Positions 9,614-18,928 of a DNA stretch of 64,000 bases are shown here, piece after piece (within the stretch, counting starts at the first letter, position 1; every line of letters begins with the position of its first letter). Source of the DNA: Owenia fusiformis (lineage: Eukaryota; Annelida; Polychaeta; Sabellida; Oweniidae). Under the pieces are notes generated by a model. That model was not told the DNA's origin. It was given only the letters and a program-made list of their open reading frames with translations, and did not search any database. The translations under genes and the position numbers were made by a program. The stretch lies in assembly GCA_903813345.2 (NCBI GenBank), contig CAIIXF020000011.1, positions 26,158,166-26,222,165 on the forward strand, read 5' to 3'.

Positions 9614-10424
9614 AACCCCCCTATCACACCAAACTAGTTCTTACCCGTTCTTGCCAGTCCTACGAAAACGTCGTAAAACGGGCTCAATCTGGCTGTGGTC
9701 GGGAAATATGTCTGAAATAATTAGCTTCTTCGTTCTTAAACAGTCTTCAATACGTCCATCTCGTTCGCAGTTCGTTCAGGTCGCACCTCGTCGGTGTGCA
9801 ACGTAGTAGAACGCGTCCCTTAATCTAGAAGGTCAACATGACCTGATTACAGAACGGCATGGTCGCCATCGAATTTTGAATCGATTCAAAATTCTAAAAT
9901 CACGTCCCGTCTGAGAACGTTCATAAAGTTCGTAAATAGACCTTAGAAAGTTGCAGCTACGTTCATTCCGTTCGCACACAGTTTAAAACCAGTTTTGGAG
10001 AACGCAGTTGCAACTTGTTCGGTGTGATAGCTATATTTTTGCTAACTCGTTCATAAGCAGTGTTAAATACGTTCTTAATCAGTTTAAACCCGTTTGCAAT
10101 TAGTTCTACCTCGTTCTAAACACGTCCTTAGACAGTTCAACTCGTTGTTAAAACGTCTCTAGTAGGATTGAAGTACGACGGTTTCGTTCGTAGTACGTCC
10201 AGCTCGTCGTTAGTACGTTTTCACTCGTTCTAATTGTAGAACGTGACGACCACGAGAACATTTTGAGCATTGTCTGAGTTCTAGAGGACCTACCCGTTCG
10301 AGTACGTTCGATGAAGTTTGTAAATAGATCCCAAACGGTTCTTAGTAGGTCCAGTCCGTTCGTACACAGTTGAAGCCCGTTTTCGAGAACGTAGTGAGAA
10401 CTAGTTTGGTGTGATAGTAGGGTT
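9614..10424 (+). mobile_element. About 800-bp inverted-terminus element, copy 2
   Basis: The left end is AACCCCCCTATCACACCAAA and the right end mirrors it (...TTTGGTGTGATAGTAGGGTT). An internal terminus-like GTGTGATAG at 10022-10030 splits the unit into about 410 and 390 bp, so it may be a dimer or a nested pair. The 24-bp palindrome is at 9871-9894 and AGGTCA-ACA-TGACCT at 9830-9844. The interior is a mosaic of CGTTC/ACGTCC words; the open frames across it are not genes. Confidence 0.78.
9830..9844. promoter_or_regulatory. AGGTCA-ACA-TGACCT palindrome in element copy 2
   Basis: Perfect nuclear-receptor-type inverted hexamers with a 3-base spacer, 27 bp before the 24-bp palindrome of the same element. 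Function is not shown. Confidence 0.5.
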
Positions 10425-10617
10425 ACATACCCCAGTATGTCATCCTGTCAGTCAAAAAAGTTTGAATCAAAACTCCCCACGAAAATCAAAATATCTCACC
10501 TGTTGAAGACGCCATCTATAGAAAATGTCAAAAAATGTCATTCTGATTTTGACAGATGGAGGCGGGTCAAAACGTGCCCGAACGTACCCGAACGGGTAGG
10601 TCCTACAGAAGTTACTG

Positions 10618-11410
10618 TATCACACCAAACTAGTTCTTACCCGTTCTTGCCAGTCCTACGAAAACGTCGTAAAACGGGCTCAATCTGGCTGTGGTCGGGA
10701 AATATGTATGAAATAATTAGCTTCTTCGTTCTTAAACAGTCTTCAATACGTTCATCTCGTTCGCAGTTCGTTCAGGTCGCACCACGTCGGTGTGCAACGT
10801 CGTATGACGCGTCCCTTAGTCTAGAAGGTCAACATGACCTGATTACAGAACGGTATGGTCGCCATCGAATTTTGAATCGATTCAAAATTCTAAAATCACA
10901 TTCCCGTCTAAGAACGTTCATAAAGTTCGTAGAAAGTTGCAGCTACGTTCATTTAGTTCGCACACAGTTTAAAACCAGTTTTGAAGAACGCAGTGGCAAC
11001 TTGTTTGGTGTGATAGCTATATTTTTGCTAACTCGTTCATAAGCAGTGTTAAATTCGTTCTTAATCAGTTTAAACCCGTTTGCAATTAGTTCTACCTCGT
11101 TCTCAACACGTCCTCAGACAGTTCAACTCGTTGTTAAAACGTCCCTAGTAGGATTGAAGTACGACGGTTCTGTTCGTAGTACGTCCAGCTCGTCGTTAGT
11201 ACGTTGTCACTCGTTCTAATTGTAGAACGTGACGACCACGAGAACATTTTGAGCATTGTCTGAGTTCTAGAGGACCTACCCGTTCGAGTACGTTCGAGTA
11301 AGTTTGTAAATAGATCCCAAGCGGTTCTAAGTACGTCCAGTCCGTTCGTACACAGCTGAAGCCCGTTTTCGAGAACGTAGTGAGAACTAGTTTGGTGTGA
11401 TAGTAGGGTT
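10618..11410 (+). mobile_element. About 790-bp inverted-terminus element, copy 3
   Basis: Direct-oriented neighbour of copy 2, separated by about 190 bp that itself contains a short family fragment (about 10567-10610). It starts TATCACACCAAACTAGTTC and ends AACTAGTTTGGTGTGATAGT. Most of its length is very similar to copy 2, with small deletions. Internal terminus at about 11004-11012, 24-bp palindrome at 10867-10890, and AGGTCA-ACA-TGACCT at 10826-10840. A 201-codon open frame crosses the region but follows the repeat, not a gene. Confidence 0.78.
10826..10840. promoter_or_regulatory. AGGTCA-ACA-TGACCT palindrome in element copy 3
   Basis: Same perfect inverted hexamers as in copy 2, at the same distance from the central palindrome. 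Function is not shown. Confidence 0.5.
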
Positions 11411-11429
11411 AGAGCATGGTCAAAATTTT

Positions 11430-11823
11430 CTGGTCGTCGTCATGTTCTGCATTCAGAACGAGTGACAACGTACTACAGACGAAATGGACGCACTGCGAAC
11501 CGAACTGTCGTATTTCAGTCTTACTAGGGACGTTTTTAGAACGAGTTGAACTGTCTTGCGACGTATTGAGAACGAGATAGAACTAATTGCAAACGGATTT
11601 AAACTGATTAATGACGTATTGAAGACTGTTTATGAACAAGCAAGCAAAGTATAGCTATCACACCAAACTAGTTGCCACTGCGTTCTTCAAAACGTTGCTG
11701 AGGTTTTAAATTGTGTGCGAACGGAATGAACGTAGTAGCTGCAACTTTCTACGGTTGATTTACGACCTTCATAGACGTGCTCGAACGGGGAGGTGATTCA
11801 AGATGGCGACCATACCGTTATGT
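11430..11823 (-). mobile_element. Inverted-terminus element, copy 4 (fragment)
   Basis: Reverse-oriented and truncated. It begins inside the unit (CATTCAGAACGAGTGACAAC), passes the internal terminus CTATCACACCAAACTAGTTG near 11657, and stops after GCGACCATACCGTTATG. Relative to copy 1 the 24-bp palindrome is missing: GTGATT joins directly to CAAGATGGC. The AGGTCA site is also absent. Confidence 0.65.
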
Positions 11824-12156
11824 AAATATCAACGTACTTCTGGTGTTTTTTACTTCGATTCTTAAAAACGTTTTTTTCGTTTCAATTTGGGCACTCTCTG
11901 TTGCTTGTTTATCCAACTCCTTTGGAGAAGGTAATCATTATTATTCTGATACCACAGTTTGCATAGAATTCATTAGTATGCATCAAGTAGTTTTTGGAAA
12001 TAAAACGTTTTCTCAAATTCGTGAAGAGAACGTGATTCGCGAATACTTGACGATTACCTGGTATTTCACATTTAAGAGTTGGAATAAGATCGTCAATAGT
12101 GGCTCGATTGTCAAGAAAGGAAGCAAGTTGTAAAATAAATTCAATGTGCTAAATAA

Positions 12157-12738
12157 TACAGGGTGGTCAAAAAATGGAAACCATGTCGCCATTTCCTCAT
12201 ATCTTTGTCATTTTAGAAAATTACTCCCTGATATTTAGCACATTTATACATCATTCAATTTCCTACCGGCCTACCATATTTCATGACCATCAAATTGATA
12301 GTCACAATGTTACAGCACTTTAAACAACATGCTCCAGTGGCCCATATTGCACTTTCGGCAAACTTGCACCTATCATCCAAAATGTCCCTACCTAACTTCA
12401 ACCTGTGGTGATACACCAAAAAAGTGTACGAGAATAACCCCAAGACAACTGCAGACCTCATAAAGCAGATCATCCATGTCACTCAGGCCACACATGCTGA
12501 AAAATGTAGTCAGATCATTGACAACCTGTTCAGATTTGCCAATAGCGCGATGGTGGCCACACCGGGGCATCTTGTTCAAAGTGCTGTACTGCACTGTAAC
12601 TATCAATCTGATGGTCATGAAATATGGTTAACTGGTAGGAAATTGAATGTTGTACATATGTGTCTTTCAGGGAATAATTACCCAAAATGACAAAGATATG
12701 AGGAAAAGGCAGGGTTTCCATTTTTTGACCACCCTGTA
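12157..12738 (+). mobile_element. Mariner-derived foldback element with transposase remnant
   Basis: The ends TACAGGGTGGTCAAAAAATG and its complement ...GACCACCCTGTA include a TA on each side. The inverted arms extend about 190 bp inward (CATATTTCATGACCATCA at about 12277 matches TGATGGTCATGAAATATG at about 12610). The plus strand from about 12424 reads V-Y-E-N-N-P-K-T-T-A-D-L-I-K-Q, then S-Q-I-I-D-N-L, resembling the C-terminal Y-x-x-x-P-x-T-x-x-x-L-K and D-N-F region of mariner transposases. The left arm looks like an inverted copy of the right end, so it is a rearranged non-autonomous derivative. Confidence 0.8.
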
Positions 12739-15700
12739 GAACAATAATGATCACTTTACCTTTTAGATTCTTACAAACAAGGTAACTGTACATAATATTT
12801 TATGAATTTCATTCTAATTGGCATCAACTTACGACTATCACCATTACCATCACCCACAATCACCCTAATTTTTACACCAAAGAGTGCCAGTGTAACAACC
12901 GGGGGTCACACTCGCCTAGCCGCGACGTAATATAAAATTACGAGATGTTAAATATACTTGACATTTCGGTGGTAGTGTATGGCCTGGACTAGGGAGCGTG
13001 TTGGTTGTTAAGAAATAATCTACTCTTTACTGACAACTTACTGTCACACTGATCTCAATAATAACAAAAAATATAATTTGAATTGAAATACATATATTGC
13101 GTAATCAACTATAAGTATGAAATATGTACAATGAGTTTTTTACAATGAAATTAAGGTCTTTCAGATGGCTTATCAAACAAGGTACTGTTAATAAAACAGT
13201 TTTTCAATCTTATTATCAATCTGACCTTTAATAGATAATACACACAACTACTACATGTACATGTAGATGCTCCACAACACCAGTGCCACCTTTTGGCAAA
13301 TATTCAAACTGATAAAAGTACACACATGGCTATGAATATCTATTTTTAACTAAAACCTTGCAAAATTAGTATGCTACCTGAAGCTGGTAATATTCACTGC
13401 ACAAAATGAGACATAATTATGAATATATATCTGATTGGAATCAACGATAGCAACTAAGAAATGATGTAGATTCTCAAAGTTTGCAAAATTGACTTAGCCG
13501 TCTATTTCTGTACAAAACTAACTTCCTTACCCTATTCAACTTGATTTATCTTATCTTAGGCCCTTTACTGCTAATAGAATCATATCCCATCCTATCTTAG
13601 GACCTTAAGTCCTACATTTGAGACGATTTTAATCCGCACGATATAAAATAAATGTCAACCTAAATTCTCCATGTGCGCCTCCTAAACGCTTTTCTAAGAC
13701 GTGCTCTGATTGGCTAATCTAAACTAGGCCTAAGTTTTTTGCACCAAATTCAAAAGTTATAAAAATCCTCGCCAACCTTACAATTAATTGAAATACCAAT
13801 AATTACATTAACAGATATATGAAATAATTTAACTGGGCATGAAATATGAAAAGTAACAACCCAGTGTTGTTACACCAGTTATAGATGGCTTAGGCTAGGA
13901 AAATTAACGGAGGCCAAAAAAGTAATGCAAAAAGTACTGTGAAAAACACAGAGAAGGGGGGGGGGCAAATTGACCTTTGGTACTGCAGACATAAGGGTTA
14001 AATGAATCTTTCAATAAAACTGTCGTTATTTTCTGACATTATGACTGACTACAAATTCATTGAACTAATATTGTCATCACTTCTTGTGTGTTTTGAATTT
14101 TTTTGACTCATGATTATGGAAGAGTATCGAAATGGAACCGTGTGAGCCAATCTTTCGTGGTGGCCAAACTGCCCTAATACGTCAGTTCCGCTGAAAAGAA
14201 AAAAGAAGTTTTAAAAGATTAATGTAGTCCCAACACAACTGACGAGTCAGTAAGCTAATATGTAGGTACAGTTGTCATCTTTTTGCAATGATTACATGCC
14301 ATTTCTTCTGAAAATGCGTTTATTTGGGTTATCTGAAGGAAAATTTCGAGTCAAGTGGCGTATTAATCTTGACGTCATTTTTGTGAATTTCAATTTCTGT
14401 CGGCAGAGAGAGGGGGTAGTGTCACGATTGACCAATTATTTCAAAAAGTAGATGTTTGACCCCTTTTGAGTTTAGTGTCAAAATGTAGCTTAGACATTGC
14501 TTTCGAACCTCAGATAGGCCAGTGGGACCACATAAATCCATATCTCGAGGTATGAAATCAGGCGTTTGCCTATTTGCTCATTGACTAGTATGGTGGCGAG
14601 TCTACTATCCTTACTCGGTTTGTTTATTTCGTGGTATGAGGAAAGTAGTTCTATTTAAAACCCTGTTTGGGGACTTCAATGGTATACTAGAACATCAACT
14701 TTGGATAGAATTCTCTAATTTGCAGGCATATAATGCTCAGAATAACTGGGAAACGTGAGGTTAACAGTGAACGGCAAATCTTTGGGATTATTTTCTGCGG
14801 ATGGATGACCTTGGTTGTGGTGAATTGGTCAATGTACATAAACATGATGACGTTTTGGTACTCCAATTATGTAAGAGAGCAGAACGTTTGATTTTCGTGA
14901 GATATTTTTGTTGAACTCTTTTAGACATGAAGGAGAGATGTGTTGCTGTATTTCTCTGAAATTCTTTAAAAACCGATGGGCTGCGATTTGAGAAATTCTG
15001 ATTTGAACTTTGTCAATTTAACATGCATCTCAATGGTACAAAAAGTAAGGAGAGTTCTACCGGCGTAAATTAGGGTCTTGCCGGTGTGACTGCTTGTAAA
15101 ACAAATATTTTGTCAATTTTGATTGGTTCCGTGAAGATCACCACGGACATGACACACCACAAAGAAATAGAAAAAGTATTTTGTACCCAACTTGGAAGCC
15201 GAAGATGCCAGACAACCCGAGTTTCTATTTACGATGCAAAGAACATTGAAAATGTTCTTGGACTTATCAAAGAGCTCGTTGTTCAGAATTGTTAAAATGT
15301 TTGCAGCATCACTTGTGAAATATGCACAAGCATTCACTAAATGAAATATTTGTACAATATCCCTCTGAAATTACTCACAAATGATTAAATCATGACTTGC
15401 TTGTTTGTTAATAATTTTCAAATACAGCTTTCTGAACTCGTTTTTGAACGATTTGCTCCGACAATGTGTCTAGACTGAAAAGTTGATTTCTCTAATTTAT
15501 ATGAACCCTGTTATCGCTTTTGCTATTTAGAGGGTTATCAACCTATATTAGTACGTATTCATTTCTTGTGTCAAATAACACTATCTGATTATCTGGATTT
15601 TGATTAATTACGCAGTGAATGATGTAAAAATACCAGCATAACAATATGTAAAATTGAAATTCCCAATAAGCCTGTTGCATTTGTTAGTTTAAAATAATTA

Positions 15701-16090
15701 CTATTATTTCGTTTGAAGATCAATGTTCATGTGTCTATACCAAATAAATCGGTTAAATATTTATGATTCGGAAAGTCTCCGATTGAGTCTGTTAAATTGA
15801 CGTTTCAAAAATGATTTCACATATTTCACAATAGCTATTCGATACTTATTTCTTATCTGCAAATTTATGTTCAGATCTAGATTGAGTGCTGTCATAATTT
15901 ATGTCTGTCTTCATCAATACGTCAGTACTGAAATTGTGATTTGTTTTAAGGACAGGTGTCGAGGTTTGACAAACTTTAAAAGCAGTTTATGAAATAAATC
16001 ATATTGTTTAATTAAATATTTCAAGCTTGGGACGTAACAAAAAAATAGAAGTGAACATTTTCAAGTTTACCTATACGTGATTCATTCCAG
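12739..16090. other. Intergenic, no gene seen
   Basis: AT-rich DNA without a supportable coding region. A short inverted pair (GTAACAACCGGGGGTCACAC near 12893 and GAGCGTGTTGGTTGTTA near 12997) suggests a small degraded element. About 25 bases at 15183-15210 (CCCAACTTGGAAGCCGAAGATGC) recur with one change at 23945 in an intron of the CHST15-like gene. Just before paralogue D, ATTCATTCCAG/AGGCAAGG at 16080-16098 looks like a splice acceptor, so D may have a 5'-UTR exon further upstream. Confidence 0.5.
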
Positions 16091-16098
16091 AGGCAAGG

Positions 16099-17223
16099 AT
16101 GAAGAGGAAATATATGTGCGCTATGGTGACAATGTTTGGACTAACTTTGATGAGTATTGTAGTACACTACATTACATTTGGTGTGTCAAAACGTAATGAT
16201 ATTGGATTAACATATTGCAATATCACATTGCACGACGAACATGCTTACGTCACTACACGAAGTGCTTCAGACGAAGAAACGTCTACAAGCACGTACGTTA
16301 ATTCCGAAAATGTAACAGAGGAAAAGAGACGCACAAAATACGGCGAATCGTGGTACGTGCATTCAGGAACCCGAAGTGTGAACATTTTTCCGAAAACAGT
16401 AAATAAATCAGAGGTGGATTTTTCTAACTATTTCTTCGACGCCGAAGTAAAGGAAATGAATTTAGTAATACTAGGTGGGGTAATGAAATGTGGAACTGGC
16501 ACATTGACAACCTTCTTGCAAGAACACCCATCCATCAGAGCAGCAATTGGACTGCAAGTGTTCTTCACGTATAATTTCGGTATCCAATGGTATTTAAAGC
16601 GATTACCGAAATGTGGAGACAACGAATGGGCCTTCTCACGATGCACAGGTTGTTTTACGAATACTTACTCTTTAAGTTTAATTAACTACATTAACGAATT
16701 ATCAGGAAAACGACTGAAACTTATTTTCATTATCCGGAGCCCAATTGAACGATTAATATCACATTATACACAATTGAGACTCGGTAGCAAAACAGAATTT
16801 TCATCGTTTGGACATTGGATGAAAGAACAACTTATAGATAGAACCTATAGTAGCGCACTTTCCAAAACAAAATACATTGATTTTTTTCCTTTGTGGTATA
16901 AAACATTTGGAGGAAAGAACATCCTTGTATTAGAACATGAAGAATTCGTTAATACGCCATGGATTGCAATGCAAAGGGTCGAACAACATTTAGGTCTCAA
17001 TCCATTTTTCAATGAAAGTTCTTTTTTACTTCAAAATTCAGGTAAATATTATTGCTATAAATCAAAGGGTCCACAAATGAAGGAGTGTACCCATAATCCC
17101 GATAACAAGGGCCGTACTCATTTTAACATCACCGAAGATGACCGGTCATTTCTGAGAGAGTTTGTTCGACCTTACAATGAGCGATTATTCAAATTCCTAA
17201 ACAGGCGTTACAACTGGGAATGA
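16099..17223 (+). CDS. 3-OST-like sulfotransferase, paralogue D
   Basis: Intronless coding sequence, 374 residues, ATG at 16099 (M-K-R-K-Y-M-C-A-M-V). Anchor at about residues 6-25, Thr/Ser/Glu-rich stem, then K-T-V-N-K-S-E-V-D-F-S-N-Y-F. Domain motifs: MKCGTGTLTTF, S-R-C-T-G-C-F, RSPIERLISHYTQ, Y-Y-C-Y-K...K-E-C, KGRTH, and the end F-L-N-R-R-Y-N-W-E. The usual catalytic E-x-H-F-F-D is replaced by G-L-Q-V-F-F-T. In the C-T-N-C motif the Asn is Gly here. It lies 544 bp upstream of E in the same direction and is E's closest relative, pointing to recent tandem duplication. A probable splice acceptor directly before the ATG suggests a noncoding first exon. Confidence 0.9.
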   Translation: MKRKYMCAMVTMFGLTLMSIVVHYITFGVSKRNDIGLTYCNITLHDEHAYVTTRSASDEETSTSTYVNSENVTEEKRRTKYGESWYVHSGTRSVNIFPKTVNKSEVDFSNYFFDAEVKEMNLVILGGVMKCGTGTLTTFLQEHPSIRAAIGLQVFFTYNFGIQWYLKRLPKCGDNEWAFSRCTGCFTNTYSLSLINYINELSGKRLKLIFIIRSPIERLISHYTQLRLGSKTEFSSFGHWMKEQLIDRTYSSALSKTKYIDFFPLWYKTFGGKNILVLEHEEFVNTPWIAMQRVEQHLGLNPFFNESSFLLQNSGKYYCYKSKGPQMKECTHNPDNKGRTHFNITEDDRSFLREFVRPYNERLFKFLNRRYNWE

Positions 17224-17767
17224 TAATATTTGGCCTATGATACACGGGTCACCTGAATGTTTTTGGTGTTGTGTGTACCACTATTAGCCTATATGTCTTC
17301 ATCGTTATTCCACTACACGTGCAAATGATCGAACAATATAAACATCCGTGTATTGGATAAAAGAGCATTCGAAAAGCCAAATTCCCAAAGAATCAACACC
17401 AAATTAAAAAAAGTTACAACACATCAAGGACACATTTTGAATATTTAAAGAATACTTTGGTTTATATAATTGTTATACCTAATTCAAATAATGCATGAGC
17501 TTAGCCTTGGAGTAATCTCATGTACAATCCAAAACTTCACACTGAACAAATCCCTACCATTATTCAGAAAGATAAAGCTTCCCATTTATAATTATTAATT
17601 AAAACATTTGTACGATCTGTGTATACTTCTGGAAAATCAGATAAACGATATATGCCTTTGATTAAATCGATTCAATTAAATATCTTTGACCGTTTCAAGA
17701 ACACGTGTGATAAGTTTACAAGTTTATTACTCACCTATTGAATGTACACAAAACAAAGCAGAAAATC

Positions 17768-18928
17768 ATGAGGAGACGGTACATTGTCGCAATTTGGCTT
17801 GTTCTGGGTTTGACTCTAATGACTATTTTAATGTATAATATATTTGGTGTGTCAAAACTTAGTAACATGAAAACAACATTTGGTGTGTCAAAACGTAATA
17901 ACACGAAAACGACAGATTGCAATTGTATTAAAATAAGGACTCCAGACGAACCTACCAACATAACCTCTCGTGATACAAAAGAAGAAAAAATGTCTACACA
18001 CAAAGAAAATACAGACACCAATAAAGCAGCGGAACAGAGACATTATGGTGAACCAGGTTATGTCTTTGTAGGAACCAAACGTATGAATATGTTTCCGAAA
18101 ACAGTAAATCAATCCGATTTAGATTTTTCAAATTATTTTTCTGACGCCGAAGTGAAGAAAAGAAATTTAGTATTACTAGGAGGTGTAATGAAATGTGGAA
18201 CTGGTACAATGAAAACTTTCTTGAAAGAACATCCATCCATCAGAGACGCAGTTGGATTACAAGTATTCTTCACGTATAATTTTGGTATACAATGGTATCT
18301 AAAGAGATTACCGAAATGTAAAGAGAACGAATGGGCATTCACACGATGCACAAACTGTTTTATGAATACTGATTCATTGAGTTTGATAAACAATATTAAC
18401 GAATTAATAGGTAAACGGCTGAAACTTCTATTTATCATTAGAAACCCAGTTGAGCGAATGATATCACATTACACACAGTTAAAAGCAGGTAACAAAACAC
18501 TACTCCCACCAATTGGACATTGGATCAAAGAACAGATAAGCAATCCAAATACAAGTGGGGCGCTTCAGAAGACAAGATATATAGATTACTTTCCCGTTTG
18601 GTATAGAATGGTCGGAGACAAAAACATATTGGTATTAGAACACGAAGAATTCGTCAATACGCCATGGATTGCAATGCAAAGGGTCGAAAAACATTTAGGT
18701 CTCAATCCATTTTTCAATGAAAATTCTTTTCTACTGAGAAAAGCTGGTAAATATTATTGCTACAAAACAAAAGGCCCACAGATGGAAGAATGTTCCCATA
18801 ATCCTAACAGCAAGGGGCGTATTCATGTTGACATTACCGAAAAAGAGCGCACAATTCTGAGAGATTATTTTCGACCTTTCAATGAACGATTATTCAAGTT
18901 TCTAAATGTGCGTTACAAATGGGAATGA
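17768..18928 (+). CDS. 3-OST-like sulfotransferase, paralogue E
   Basis: Intronless, 386 residues from the ATG at 17768 (M-R-R-R-Y-I-V-A-I-W); the frame extends upstream only to a TTG at 17738. Anchor at about 5-25. The stem contains a tandem 12-residue duplication (FGVSKLSNMKTT then FGVSKRNNTKTT, residues 26-49; bases 17843-17914). Sequon N-Q-S at 114-116; 5' loop MKCGTGTM at 141-148; G-L-Q-V-F-F-T at 163-169 where HS3ST enzymes carry the catalytic E-x-H-F-F-D; C-T-N-C at 194-197; RNPVERMISHYTQ at 225-237; Cys 331 and 342; KGR at 349-351. Predicted Golgi PAPS sulfotransferase of unknown acceptor. AATAAA-type signals occur about 370 bp downstream, near 19303. Confidence 0.9.
   Translation: MRRRYIVAIWLVLGLTLMTILMYNIFGVSKLSNMKTTFGVSKRNNTKTTDCNCIKIRTPDEPTNITSRDTKEEKMSTHKENTDTNKAAEQRHYGEPGYVFVGTKRMNMFPKTVNQSDLDFSNYFSDAEVKKRNLVLLGGVMKCGTGTMKTFLKEHPSIRDAVGLQVFFTYNFGIQWYLKRLPKCKENEWAFTRCTNCFMNTDSLSLINNINELIGKRLKLLFIIRNPVERMISHYTQLKAGNKTLLPPIGHWIKEQISNPNTSGALQKTRYIDYFPVWYRMVGDKNILVLEHEEFVNTPWIAMQRVEKHLGLNPFFNENSFLLRKAGKYYCYKTKGPQMEECSHNPNSKGRIHVDITEKERTILRDYFRPFNERLFKFLNVRYKWE

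Noticed and set aside
10437-11042. 201-codon open frame on the plus strand
   Set aside because: It runs across unrelated DNA and into element copy 3. The same sequence in copy 2 is broken by stops. No domain is visible, so it is an ORF by chance in CG-rich repeat DNA.
15086-15295. 69-codon plus-strand frame upstream of paralogue D
   Set aside because: Starts at GTG, no domain, and the strand opposite has an equally long frame. Part of it repeats in an intron of the CHST15-like gene.
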